12,622 nucleotides of DNA, from the NCBI GenBank assembly GCA_034439915.1, contig JAWXBI010000308.1:1-12622 (forward strand), written 5' to 3'. The stretch's first letter is position 1; every line of letters starts with the position of its first letter. The stretch is from JADJLQ01 sp034439915 (GTDB lineage: Bacteria; Bacteroidota; Bacteroidia; Chitinophagales; Saprospiraceae). Positions 1 through 7,556 of the stretch are shown in pieces. The notes under the pieces are model-generated. The model did no database searches, was not told where the DNA came from, and was given only the letters and a program-made list of their open reading frames with translations. The position numbers and the translations under genes are program-made.

Positions 1-1406
1 ACCGGAGTATCGGTTCCATTGGTCACCACTGCACCTGATTTCAATAGGCTTTTCCAGGCATAGGCCCCGGATTGAGACCTGAATTCACCCAGTCGTTTAA
101 CGACGAATGGGGCATCACTGGTGCAATGGATCCCCTGCATGGCTGCTATGACTCCTAATTGAGCGAATCTTGGAATATCGGCAGTGTCCAGATGCTGGGC
201 GTGTTCTATTCTCCATCTCAAGTCCTTTTTTTCCGGTTGTCCATTAAAAATCGATTGCATCAGATCCAGTACCTCCCGGTTTGCCCGGTCTCCTATGGCA
301 TGAACGCCCAATTGTAACCCTTGATTTAAACACAGGTGGGCAATGGCACTGACTTCACTGATTTCTGTAGTATTCTGACCGTAGAATACATCCGCACGAT
401 CGGCATAAGGAGCTAACAACCAGGCCCCATAGGATCCTAAAGCCCCATCAACCTCCGATTTTACCGCCCGCATAGTAAAGTGATCATTCCCGAGGCCAAT
501 CCAGGGAAAAGTGTTGAAAGCCTCACCCTTTAGCTCCTTGCTCGGATGACGAAGCATAGCCCACAATCTGAGCTTGAGTTTATGGTTTTCCGCCAGATCT
601 TTAAACCAATCCATTTCCTGATAACTGCTGCCGGCATCCTGAAATGAGGTCACCCCCTTTTTTAGACATTCATCCTGTGCCAGTTCAATTCCGTCATGCC
701 ATATTTTTTTTAATTCATCGGGTGGCAGGCTTTTTAGGTAAATATTGTAGGCCTGCCTGACTATACCTATAGCCCTTTCTTCAAACATACCGATTGCGTT
801 TCCCTGGGCATCACGGACAATAGTACCCCCTTTTGGATCAGGAGTTTCTTTTGTAATCCCCGACAAGTCCATTGCTTTTTTATTTACAAAAACCCCATGA
901 CCGCTGGCATGACTAAGGAAAACAGGATTGTCAGGGGAAACTTCAGATAAGGCATCATGTAAAGGATAGCCGTGAACACTGGCAAACAAGGGCTGTGTCC
1001 ATTTTTCCTGGTGCCAACCCCGGCCAATAATCCATTCTCCAGGTTTGGCTGTTTTTGCTTTTTCGGCTACCATGGCCACGATTTCATCCCAACTTTTAGT
1101 TTTGATAAAATTGAGATTGATTAAACTGCCCCCCAGCCCAGCAAAATGCCCATGCCCTTCAATAAACCCCGGCATTATAAATTTACCCTCAGCACGGAAT
1201 AGTTCGGTTTGATCTCCCTTAAAGGTCAGCGTCTCTGAAGAATCGCCAATAAAAATTATTTTACCATCGCGAATAGCCATTGCACTGGCGAAAGCAGTAT
1301 CGGTTTCTGCTTTATAGATATTGCCATCCAGGATTATCAGATCAGCGGGCAATTGTTTTTGACAGCTGATGAAACCGATGATCACTACAAACCAGACTCT
1401 GGTCAT
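1..1406 (-). CDS. Amidohydrolase family 3 (YtcJ-like) lipoprotein, C-terminus cut by window edge
   Basis: This is a metal-dependent amidohydrolase of the YtcJ/amidohydrolase_3 type, and its substrate cannot be told from sequence. I translated it from the ATG at 1406. The frame stays open for 468 codons to the window edge, so roughly the last 80-100 residues of a usual ~550-residue protein are missing. The N-terminus is a short hydrophobic stretch ending in FISC (Cys15), a plausible but not textbook lipobox, so the enzyme is probably anchored outside the inner membrane. Seen in order: the beta-sandwich start LIILDGNIY, PGFIEGHGH with the HxH metal pair at 85/87, a DGALGS motif, GVHAIGDRA with His369, RIEHAQH with His402, GIHCTSD with His427, and GTDTP with Asp466 at the very edge. 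These match the metal-site motifs of the family in order. It is divergent from rpiB, with 139 bp between them. Confidence 0.9.
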   Translation of the reverse strand, partial: MTRVWFVVIIGFISCQKQLPADLIILDGNIYKAETDTAFASAMAIRDGKIIFIGDSSETLTFKGDQTELFRAEGKFIMPGFIEGHGHFAGLGGSLINLNFIKTKSWDEIVAMVAEKAKTAKPGEWIIGRGWHQEKWTQPLFASVHGYPLHDALSEVSPDNPVFLSHASGHGVFVNKKAMDLSGITKETPDPKGGTIVRDAQGNAIGMFEERAIGIVRQAYNIYLKSLPPDELKKIWHDGIELAQDECLKKGVTSFQDAGSSYQEMDWFKDLAENHKLKLRLWAMLRHPSKELKGEAFNTFPWIGLGNDHFTMRAVKSEVDGALGSYGAWLLAPYADRADVFYGQNTTEISEVSAIAHLCLNQGLQLGVHAIGDRANREVLDLMQSIFNGQPEKKDLRWRIEHAQHLDTADIPRFAQLGVIAAMQGIHCTSDAPFVVKRLGEFRSQSGAYAWKSLLKSGAVVTNGTDTP

Positions 1407-1502
1407 TTCGTTTAAAATTTAGCCTGCAAACTAAGTTTAGTTTAGCATATTTCTATGCCGGCCTGACTCCTCCTGGTTTTTGCAGAAAAAAATAAATGAA
1501 TC

Positions 1503-1530
1503 TGTCTGCAGTACTCGATATTTGCAGACA
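1503..1530. promoter_or_regulatory. Inverted repeat upstream of rpiB (possible operator or leader hairpin)
   Basis: TGTCTGCA (1503-1510) and TGCAGACA (1523-1530) are perfect 8-base inverted arms with a 12-base spacer, ending 15 nt before the rpiB ATG. The arm centres lie 20 bp apart, about two helical turns, as expected for a dimeric regulator. A third TTTGCAGA half-site lies at 1479-1486. The function is inferred only; it could equally be a chance hairpin. Confidence 0.3.
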
Positions 1531-1545
1531 TAATCATCAAATTTT

Positions 1546-1977
1546 ATGACCATTGCCTTAGGAGCCGATCACGCCGGATTTGAAATAAAACAGGAAATTT
1601 TGAAGAGCCTGCAATTGAGTAATATCTCCTGCATGGATTACGGCACCTATACGAATGGTCGGGTGGATTACCCTGATTTCGCGCATCCGGTTGCCCTGGC
1701 TGTCGAACAAGGTGTGGCTGATTTGGGTATCCTGGTCTGCGGCAGTGGCAATGGGGTAGCTATTACGGCGAATAAACATCAGGGCATCCGCGCAGCTGTG
1801 TGTTGGAATGAGGAATTAGCCCGCCTTGCCCGCCAGCACAATAATGCCAATATCATTGCCATCCCGGGCAGATATGTTGATAAATTATTGGCAACCAAAA
1901 TGGTGGAAGAATTTTTACAGACGAAGTTCGAAGGGGGCAGACATGAGAGCCGGGTAAATAAAATTCCTTTTTGCTGA
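1546..1977 (+). CDS. rpiB: Ribose-5-phosphate isomerase B (RpiB/LacAB family)
   Basis: This cytosolic enzyme interconverts ribose 5-phosphate and ribulose 5-phosphate in the pentose phosphate pathway. The 143-residue length is normal for the family. Visible motifs are the N-terminal GADHAGFEIK (6-15), DYGTY (31-35), VDYPDFA (40-46), and the anion-binding loop CGSGNG with the catalytic-type Cys65. After these come GIRAAVCW (80-87), the active-site-type His98 in RQHNNAN, and IPGRYV. The Cys65/His98 pair corresponds to the catalytic Cys and His known in RpiB. LacA/LacB galactose-6-phosphate isomerases share the fold but normally occur as adjacent pairs; only one copy is present here, so RpiB is the better call. 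The ATG at 1546 has no Shine-Dalgarno sequence, only an A/T-rich leader, as is usual in Bacteroidota. It appears to be transcribed alone. Confidence 0.95.
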   Translation: MTIALGADHAGFEIKQEILKSLQLSNISCMDYGTYTNGRVDYPDFAHPVALAVEQGVADLGILVCGSGNGVAITANKHQGIRAAVCWNEELARLARQHNNANIIAIPGRYVDKLLATKMVEEFLQTKFEGGRHESRVNKIPFC

Positions 1978-2106
1978 AAGGGGTTAGAGCATTCTGAACA
2001 AATCGTTTTGATTTTGAATAGACATTGAACATGGATTGACCTGTTCTGAGGTTTGGTTGACTGCCTGGTTTTGTAAAAATTAAATAAACAAAACTTAACT
2101 ATCAAC

Positions 2107-2655
2107 ATGAAAACTTTAGTCTTTAGATTACTCTTCTTGGTCTCCACTTTTATACCGGATACCTCATTTTCTCAAAATATGAAAATGGTCGAAAAAAATA
2201 AGGCCCATATAAAAATGGCTTATGAAACACTCAACGCCCGGAATTTCGATCAGTTTTTCCAACTGGTTTCTGATGAATTCATAAAATATTCCGCAGGTCC
2301 GATGCCTTTAAAAAGAAGACAATCCATCCATTAGGCTTATGAAATGTATATCAAGGCATTTCCAGACTCAAGTTTACCAGGTCTTTGATTACAGTACGCG
2401 TTGGTTTATAGGAGCTACGGAGGTTGCCGGTTTTTTTAAACAGTTGGGGCTAAATTTAAAAAATAGAATCAATTTGAGCCTTATGACTTTGTGGCCAGCG
2501 GCGATGATGTTTATTGCAGGGTCAAAGCTAAATATACTCAATGGTCATCCGGTCAATTGTTTGAATGTATTTATATCCATCATTTTAAATTTAAAGATGG
2601 GAAAGTGATTTTATTCAGAGGTATGGATGGTTTTCAAAATCCGGTGAAAATGTAA
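2107..2655 (+). pseudogene. Broken SnoaL-like/NTF2-fold secreted protein
   Basis: One reading frame starts at the ATG at 2107 with a signal peptide (a hydrophobic stretch ending near SFSQ), followed by a SnoaL-like start (AYETLNARNFDQFFQLVSDE). It meets an in-frame TAG at 2332-2334. The same frame continues with AYEMYIKAFPDSSL and then hits TGA at 2386-2388. Homology-like sequence carries on in the next frame from about 2372 to 2469 (GATEVAGFFKQLG). It then returns to the first frame with FEPYDFVASGDDVY, HHFKFKDGKV and LFRGMDGF, ending at TAA 2653-2655. So there is one nonsense codon and two compensating frame changes. SnoaL/ketosteroid-isomerase-like proteins are small NTF2-fold enzymes or binding proteins with diverse substrates, so no reaction can be assigned. 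The open piece 2339-2608 seen alone is only the shifted middle. Assembly error is a possible alternative, but it would need three separate errors. Confidence 0.75.
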
Positions 2656-2691
2656 GATCAAGAAACTTTCAGCATACGCACTACTGAAGCA

Positions 2692-2732
2692 AAAAAACCG
2701 GTAAGCCCTGTCGGAAGCCTTACCGGTTTTTT
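2692..2732. terminator. Bidirectional intrinsic terminator
   Basis: AAAAAACCGGTAAG (2692-2705) and CTTACCGGTTTTTT (2719-2732) are perfect 14-base inverted arms around a 13-base loop. Each strand gives a GC-containing stem followed by a run of T, so it can stop transcription both ways. It lies between the convergent SnoaL-like pseudogene (plus) and ompH-like gene (minus), exactly where a shared terminator is expected. Confidence 0.9.
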
Positions 2733-2753
2733 CGATATTTTAGAAACGTGTGA

Positions 2754-3254
2754 TTATTGCATACCCAATTCTTTCAGGACGATGGGACCCAGATCCTCAC
2801 TGGCCGTAAGGTAGAGATACCCGGGTTGGCTGGAATCAAAAATCATAGTGTACTTATTATCCTTTCCGAGTTTGGTGACAATATCATCAATCTTGTCCAG
2901 GATTGGCTTATACAACTGTTCCCGACGTTGCATTAATTTTAGTTTTATTTCATTTTCAAAGTCTTTCAACGATTGTTGTTCTTTGGCCAATTCTTCTTCT
3001 TTTTTCTGGGCGGCTACCGGGGCAAGACTGCCTCTTTGGGTTTCAGCCTGATAGTCAGCCACCTGTTTTTGAAATTTTTTAATTAAAAAATCGCCCGTGA
3101 TCATCAGGGTATCCTGAAACTTTTTAAGCATGGAATCTGCCAGGGCAATTTCCGGGACTTTGCCCAGGATTTCTGCTGAATTGATGTGACCAAATTTCTG
3201 ACCGATGCTGGTCAGGCTACAAACACAAAAAGAAAGTATAAAAATAAAACGCAT
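2754..3254 (-). CDS. OmpH/Skp-family periplasmic chaperone
   Basis: This is a 166-residue OmpH/Skp-like protein. In Gram-negative bacteria this family holds unfolded outer-membrane proteins in the periplasm on their way to the BAM complex. I chose the ATG at 3254, giving MRFIFILS and a clean signal peptide that ends near SIGQ, over a longer in-frame TTG start at 3275. The mature start KFGHINSAEIL is the typical family opening. A long charged, Gln/Lys/Glu-rich helical region follows (about residues 45-130), consistent with the coiled-coil tentacles of Skp. The end has the family-like YTMIFDSSQPGYLY segment. Bacteroidota often carry several OmpH paralogues, many next to bamA; here bamA is not in view, so which paralogue this is remains open. 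It is the last gene of the minus-strand run and ends at the strong terminator. Confidence 0.88.
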   Translation of the reverse strand: MRFIFILSFCVCSLTSIGQKFGHINSAEILGKVPEIALADSMLKKFQDTLMITGDFLIKKFQKQVADYQAETQRGSLAPVAAQKKEEELAKEQQSLKDFENEIKLKLMQRREQLYKPILDKIDDIVTKLGKDNKYTMIFDSSQPGYLYLTASEDLGPIVLKELGMQ

Positions 3255-3364
3255 GGGGAATGATTTGATTAACAAATAAACGTAATGAAATAAAATAAGT
3301 TACACCTGAAAAAATAAACCCCGGAGCATGGCATCCAGGGTATGTCTTTCAGATCCGGAGTAAA

Positions 3365-3583
3365 TTATTTAGGATCGTTGATTTTTTTTCTATCTACTTC
3401 GCGAATTCCTTCCTGAATTTCTTCTTCAATGGAATTGCGCGCATTATTAAATTCCCTGATCCCCTTACCTAAACCTTTCATGAGCTCAGGGATCTTTTTG
3501 CCTCCAAAAAGTAGCAGAACCACCACAAAGATCAGGATCCATTCTCCACCGCCGGGCATTGATAATAAAAGAAATGATGTCAT
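3365..3583 (-). CDS. tatA: TatA/E-type twin-arginine translocase subunit
   Basis: This 72-residue protein has the TatA/Hcf106 layout: a short N-terminus, one transmembrane helix (about residues 14-27, WILIFVVVLLLF), and the hinge FGGKKIPEL (26-34). An amphipathic helix follows (KGLGKGIREFNNARNS), then a charged tail. TatA oligomers form the pore through which folded proteins with RR signal peptides leave the cytoplasm with TatC. FGG-KK-IPEL and GLGKGIREF are typical of Bacteroidota TatA. A TatB role is less likely given the short tail. No tatC is in the window. An RR-signal oxidoreductase is encoded at 8651-9961. The ATG at 3583 lies 17 nt after a perfect TANNTTTG box, so it probably has its own promoter within the minus-strand gene run. 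Confidence 0.93.
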   Translation of the reverse strand: MTSFLLLSMPGGGEWILIFVVVLLLFGGKKIPELMKGLGKGIREFNNARNSIEEEIQEGIREVDRKKINDPK

Positions 3584-3600
3584 TGTAAGATTATTTACAG

Positions 3601-3608
3601 CAAATATA
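3601..3608 (-). promoter_or_regulatory. Candidate Bacteroidota -7 promoter box for tatA
   Basis: On the minus strand the sequence is TATATTTG, a perfect match to the Bacteroidota -7 consensus TANNTTTG, ending 17 nt before the tatA ATG. I see no good TTTG at the expected -33 spacing, so this is half a promoter match only. Confidence 0.35.
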
Positions 3609-3683
3609 CAGTTATTTCCAGCCTTACGCTCTGGCTTTAACCTTGATTTTAAAGCAGTATGTTAAATCTTAAATTCAACCGGA

Positions 3684-4640
3684 CTATTTTTTAAGCCCGA
3701 TTTCCCTCAATCGCTCCGCTAAATAATTTCCAGCTGTAATGGGAGGGTATTGTAATGGATTGCTCCTGGTCACTGTAGACGGCAAACAAGCGAGGTCCAT
3801 TTCGCTCCTGGGATGGAGGAAAAAAGGAATCGATAACCTCGGTTTATGCCAGTCCGCTTTGGGGGGATTAACTACCCGGTGTGTGGTGGATTTGAGATAG
3901 TTATTGGTCAGCCGCTGTAACATATCCCCTACATTGATTACAATTTCATTTTGTTCAGGTACTACTTCCAGCCATTCCTGCTTCAGGTTCAGTACCTGAA
4001 GTCCCCCGGCGGATGCACCTACCAGCAGGGTAATAAGGTTTATATCTTCATGTTGCTCGGCTCTGATGGCACTTTTGGGCTCTGCGGTGATCGGTGGGTA
4101 ATAAATCGAACGCAAGATGCTGTTTCCATTTTTAATTTTGGTCTCAAAATAACGATCCCCTAATCCAAGGTGGATTGAAATAGCTTTCAACAATTGAGCA
4201 CCCGATTTTTCGAACGCTTTATACAACTTTACTCCGGTGGACAGGAATTGAGTCTTTTCGCGGACATAGACATTTTTAGGGTATTCCCGTCGGATGGGGT
4301 CTTTACCATCAACTTCTTGTCCTATTTGAAAAAATTCTTTTAAATCGGCCACTTTTGATTGTTTGGCATGTTCTTTTCCAAAAGAAGTATAACCTCGCTG
4401 ACCTGCCAGACCTTTGATTTCATACTTGAGCTTTTTCTCGGTAGGCAGGGCAAAAAAAGCTTTGGATTCATCATAAAATCTGTCAACCAGGGTTTTAGGG
4501 ATCCCATGGTTGATCACCCCTACAAATCCAATCTCATGAAATGCCTTTGCCAACTTTCTAATAAAAGCTTTGCGCGAGGTCACATCACCCTTGGTAAATT
4601 GTGCCAGGTCTACCAGCGGGATAGCACGTTTCTTTGCCAT
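3684..4640 (-). CDS. Isopenicillin-N-synthase-like 2-oxoglutarate/Fe(II) oxygenase
   Basis: This 318-residue cytosolic non-haem iron oxygenase belongs to the isopenicillin N synthase-like family. The N-terminal DIOX_N region is clear: IPLVDL (7-12), then the EIGFVGVINHGIP segment (36-48). The C-terminal 2OG-FeII domain has the HxD pair His197/Asp199 and the distal His254 in TTHRVVNP, which form the iron triad. The RLS pair Arg268/Ser270 binds the 2-oxoglutarate carboxylate in relatives. Co-substrate use is therefore likely 2-oxoglutarate and oxygen, but the organic substrate is unknown: this family covers plant-hormone, antibiotic and ethylene-forming enzymes. No biosynthetic cluster surrounds it. 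It starts 48 nt downstream of gldB on the same strand and could be cotranscribed with it. Confidence 0.93.
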   Translation of the reverse strand: MAKKRAIPLVDLAQFTKGDVTSRKAFIRKLAKAFHEIGFVGVINHGIPKTLVDRFYDESKAFFALPTEKKLKYEIKGLAGQRGYTSFGKEHAKQSKVADLKEFFQIGQEVDGKDPIRREYPKNVYVREKTQFLSTGVKLYKAFEKSGAQLLKAISIHLGLGDRYFETKIKNGNSILRSIYYPPITAEPKSAIRAEQHEDINLITLLVGASAGGLQVLNLKQEWLEVVPEQNEIVINVGDMLQRLTNNYLKSTTHRVVNPPKADWHKPRLSIPFFLHPRSEMDLACLPSTVTRSNPLQYPPITAGNYLAERLREIGLKK

Positions 4641-4688
4641 ACAAATTATTTTTTTTTGTAATATACAAATTCTATACCAGTTAAGGAC

Positions 4689-5723
4689 TTATCTCGGTTT
4701 ATACCGCGAACGGCGCAGAATATCTTCTGCATTTTGGATGTTCAATATTTCCTGCAAATTGAGGTTTTCATTTCTTACCAAAGACTCCATTATTTTTAAT
4801 CCTATATAGTTAACCGCTCTGCCCGGGGCTTCCGGTGGCATGCCCTGGCTGTGGGGTGAGGCTTGAACGAGATTTATAATATCTTTTCCCCTGGATTGGT
4901 AGAGTAATTTATCCGTTAGTAAAAACCTCCAGATTTCCCTTTCATTCTCCGTCACCCACTGCCATTGAGCAGGGGTGTATTCATGGAGGATCGTATCCGG
5001 TATACCCGGAATGAGTCGTTTGGCGAAATATAGTTTTTTCCCTTCGGAGACAATATGATCCAGTAAACGGTTTGAGGTTGGGGCCGGCAGCAGATCGTTG
5101 AGCAACGCCTGAATGATCTTGGAAGGCAGGTGGTCGACATTAAATGTCCGGTTGAGATAGGCAGAAAAATTGGGATTATTTAAAGCAAGTTGGTTGTACA
5201 AATCCGTGTTGCCGGTAAACATTTCTTCGCCAATCCCGATGGCATCCTTCCCCTGGTCATCCTGAAATATAAAAATTCCATAGTTAAAATCAGTAATTAA
5301 AAGGTAGATTTTCGGAATGTTGCGCTCTGGAAATTGATGATGATAATTTGACAAGGGAATGCCTACCTCTTGATCCCAATCTAACATCTTAAAGATCCTG
5401 CTGCAGCTATCCCTCAACCGGGAACGCGATGTATCAGCGAAATAGGCCTCAAAAACGATTTTTTCATCCAGACTGTCTTGGTTACCAAGGATATATTCTG
5501 AGAATAGTTCGGTAAACCGCCGATCCAGGTTTAAAACAGAATCAAGGTGTCTTTGTATCAATGCAACGGGCTGACCCAACAAATTGAGAAATGCATCTTC
5601 AATTTTTACAGGGATTGTGACAATTACCAGTTCATCTTTGGCACGGCATTGCATGATCAATAAGCCCAAAGCAAGAGCTCCGGTTAGAAGACACAAATTC
5701 TTATTGATTTTAACTGGGTACAT
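4689..5723 (-). CDS. gldB: Gliding-motility-associated lipoprotein GldB
   Basis: This 344-residue envelope protein resembles GldB, a lipoprotein needed for gliding and linked to type IX secretion in Flavobacterium. The N-terminus is hydrophobic and reaches LLIMQC, so Cys26 is the probable lipidated residue, though Gln just before it is unusual for a lipobox. Family-like signatures seen: an early LDRRFTELFSEYI segment (66-78), IGIGEEMFTG (162-171), GKKLYFAK (228-235), the YTxxQ/WxxxNExxIW pattern (249-265), LLYQS, and PEAPGR (297-302) before IGLKIMESL. I call it from this motif order, not from a database score. GldC, often next to gldB in flavobacteria, is not here. The ATG at 5723 faces the divergent barrel-protein gene. 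GldB-like proteins also occur in non-gliding Bacteroidota, so motility does not follow from this gene alone. Confidence 0.85.
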   Translation of the reverse strand: MYPVKINKNLCLLTGALALGLLIMQCRAKDELVIVTIPVKIEDAFLNLLGQPVALIQRHLDSVLNLDRRFTELFSEYILGNQDSLDEKIVFEAYFADTSRSRLRDSCSRIFKMLDWDQEVGIPLSNYHHQFPERNIPKIYLLITDFNYGIFIFQDDQGKDAIGIGEEMFTGNTDLYNQLALNNPNFSAYLNRTFNVDHLPSKIIQALLNDLLPAPTSNRLLDHIVSEGKKLYFAKRLIPGIPDTILHEYTPAQWQWVTENEREIWRFLLTDKLLYQSRGKDIINLVQASPHSQGMPPEAPGRAVNYIGLKIMESLVRNENLNLQEILNIQNAEDILRRSRYKPR

Positions 5724-5832
5724 TCCGGCAACTAACGAAAATACACGTTATAATGGTATTCAACTATTTAATCGATTTATGTACCTGTCTGGCCTTGTTT
5801 TTGTATCCATCTTCCTTATATCAAGGCAAATT

Positions 5833-6633
5833 ATGATATTTGCGGCTTCAAAATTGGAATCGAAAAAATTAATTTTATTGCTTCCATTGGTTTTTATACT
5901 GATGGATTTGCCGGGACACGCTCAAAAAATCAATTTAGGACTTCATGTCGAACCCTTTTATTCCTGGTTAACTACCAATGATAGAGAGATCAGGAGCTGT
6001 GGGGGGCAACTTGGCTTTAAAATGGGGGTAACGGGGGAGTATGCATTATCTTCCAAATGGGGCATCGGATTGGGTACCAACCTGGCGTTGAATCAGGGCG
6101 GTACATTAGCCTACAGGACCGGTGGAAATTTTTGGCCCATTTCCGAACTCAAAGTCCCACAATACAACCTGGGGCCCAAACCGGTACCCGATAACAGCCA
6201 CCTGGACTATCACTTACAGTATTGGGAAGCCAACCTTGGACTAACGTATCGCATTAAAAAAAATGATGAGAAGTCCCTGATGGTGGCCTTACCACAATTT
6301 GGTGTTCACCGTTTGTTACAAGCCAGGGGTTCAATCAACAACAGTACCGTACTCACCACCGGCGAAAATATTATGGCTGACCTGGAAAATATTTCTTTTT
6401 CTCTGAGTTCAGGGGTAGGACTGGAAAAATGGATCAGCCTCAGCACGCGGCTGTTTATCAATTTGAGGTACCAGTGTTTTATTTCTGACATAACCTTGAA
6501 CAATGGTTTTAAATCTCATTTTATATCCACGGGGAATACGGCGGACCCCAAAGATGACATCTATAATAAGTATACCGAAAAATCAAATACCTTTATCCAC
6601 AGCCTGGGGTTCAGGCTGGGATTATTATTCTAA
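5833..6633 (+). CDS. Outer-membrane beta-barrel protein (PorT/OMP_b-brl-like)
   Basis: This is a predicted outer-membrane beta-barrel of 266 residues. The ATG at 5833 gives a signal peptide with a hydrophobic core LILLLPLVFIL ending near GHAQ. An in-frame ATG at 5779 and an even earlier one inside the gldB antisense region would put an odd second hydrophobic stretch in front, so I reject them. The mature part alternates polar and hydrophobic residues with many aromatic and Gly residues (INLGLHVEPFYSW, KWGIGLGTNLALNQGG, LSSGVGLEKW), typical of transmembrane strands. It ends with SLGFRLGLLF, a C-terminal aromatic strand as barrel-insertion signals require. Bacteroidota porin-like and PorT-like proteins of this size are common; the exact family and function are not recognisable. 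nadC starts 9 nt downstream, so the two form an operon. Confidence 0.75.
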   Translation: MIFAASKLESKKLILLLPLVFILMDLPGHAQKINLGLHVEPFYSWLTTNDREIRSCGGQLGFKMGVTGEYALSSKWGIGLGTNLALNQGGTLAYRTGGNFWPISELKVPQYNLGPKPVPDNSHLDYHLQYWEANLGLTYRIKKNDEKSLMVALPQFGVHRLLQARGSINNSTVLTTGENIMADLENISFSLSSGVGLEKWISLSTRLFINLRYQCFISDITLNNGFKSHFISTGNTADPKDDIYNKYTEKSNTFIHSLGFRLGLLF

Positions 6634-6642
6634 TATTAAATC

Positions 6643-7494
6643 ATGCAACAAGCGCAACTTGATAAATTTATCCTTCAAGCTTTAAAAGAAGACGTAGGTT
6701 CAGGGGACCACACCTCCAATGCCTGTATTCCGTTAAAAGATACCTCCATAGCCCGGTGTTTTATAAAAGACGATGGGATATTGGCCGGAATGGAATTTGC
6801 CAAACGTGCATTTAAACTGACTGATCCGAAGGTCAAATTCAAAGCCTTCATTAAGGATGGTCAACCCGTCAATTACGGGGACATCGCTTTTGAAGTACAA
6901 TGCAACACCAGAAAACTGCTTAAAACGGAACGATTGGTGTTGAATACCATGCAGCGGCTAAGTGGAATTGCAACCATGGCAGATCGGTTTGCCACCGAAG
7001 TAGAGGGTTTAAATGTAAAAGTGCTGGACACCCGGAAAACAACCCCATTAAACCGGTTTCTGGAAAAATATGCAGTAAAATGCGGGGGTTGTTACAACTA
7101 CAGAAATGGCCTCTATGATTGGATCATGATCAAGGACAATCATGTGGATGCCTGCGGTTCTATCGAACAGGCCATTAAACAGGTAAAGGCATATTTGAAA
7201 AAAAATAAGCTCAAAAGGAGTATTACGATCGAAGTGCGCAACCTGGTTGAAGTCTATGAGGTTTTAAAAGTCGGCGGAGTAACCCGAATCATGTTTGACA
7301 ATTTTCAGATCCCAATTCTTAAAGAAGCTGTGGCCATTGTCAATGATAAATTTGAAACCGAAGCATCGGGAGGCATTACGTTGCAAAATGTCAGGAGAAT
7401 TGCCCAAACCGGTGTTCAATATGTTTCGTCGGGTACTTTGACCCATTCCGCAGGACAATTGGATATCAGTCTGAAAGTAATCAAAGGAAGCTGA
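6643..7494 (+). CDS. nadC: Quinolinate phosphoribosyltransferase NadC (unusual active-site Tyr)
   Basis: NadC condenses quinolinate with PRPP, releasing CO2, to make nicotinate mononucleotide in de novo NAD synthesis. The 283-residue length and motif order are normal: EDVGSGDHTS (16-25), TERLVLNTMQRLSGIAT (95-111), LDTRKTTP (128-135), GLYDWIMIKDNHVD (156-169), RIMFDNF (215-221), and EASGGI (240-245). Arg97, Arg131, Lys132, Arg154 and Lys164 correspond by motif to the substrate-binding residues of characterised enzymes. The odd point is 147-154, CGGCYNYR, where the family normally reads GGGxNHR: Tyr153 replaces the conserved His and Cys150 a Gly. This may change quinolinate binding or be tolerated. 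It lies 9 nt after the barrel gene and has an A/T-rich leader with no Shine-Dalgarno sequence. Confidence 0.93.
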   Translation: MQQAQLDKFILQALKEDVGSGDHTSNACIPLKDTSIARCFIKDDGILAGMEFAKRAFKLTDPKVKFKAFIKDGQPVNYGDIAFEVQCNTRKLLKTERLVLNTMQRLSGIATMADRFATEVEGLNVKVLDTRKTTPLNRFLEKYAVKCGGCYNYRNGLYDWIMIKDNHVDACGSIEQAIKQVKAYLKKNKLKRSITIEVRNLVEVYEVLKVGGVTRIMFDNFQIPILKEAVAIVNDKFETEASGGITLQNVRRIAQTGVQYVSSGTLTHSAGQLDISLKVIKGS

Positions 7495-7539
7495 TACCAG
7501 CTTACACTAAATTTCATCCCTTCATTATTTACCCTGGTT

Positions 7540-7556
7540 AAAGTAGTTTCTACTTT
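7540..7556. terminator. Weak hairpin between convergent nadC and apbE
   Basis: AAAGTAG (7540-7546) and CTACTTT (7550-7556) form a perfect 7-base stem with a 3-base loop between the convergent genes; the right arm overlaps the apbE stop codon. The stem is A/T-rich and the T run short, so it is a poor terminator by itself. Confidence 0.3.

Noticed and set aside
1779..2147. 122-codon minus-strand open frame
   Set aside because: It overlaps rpiB and the SnoaL-like pseudogene antisense, with no recognisable protein features.
2339..2608. Separate 89-codon gene
   Set aside because: Its middle matches the shifted part of the SnoaL-like gene, so it is a fragment and not its own gene.
3316..3362. Possible terminator after tatA
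   Set aside because: The CCGGAG copies are in direct orientation, so they do not make a stem.
5584..5832. Longer N-terminus for the barrel protein
   Set aside because: It would overlap gldB on the other strand and put unrelated residues before a good signal peptide starting at 5833.
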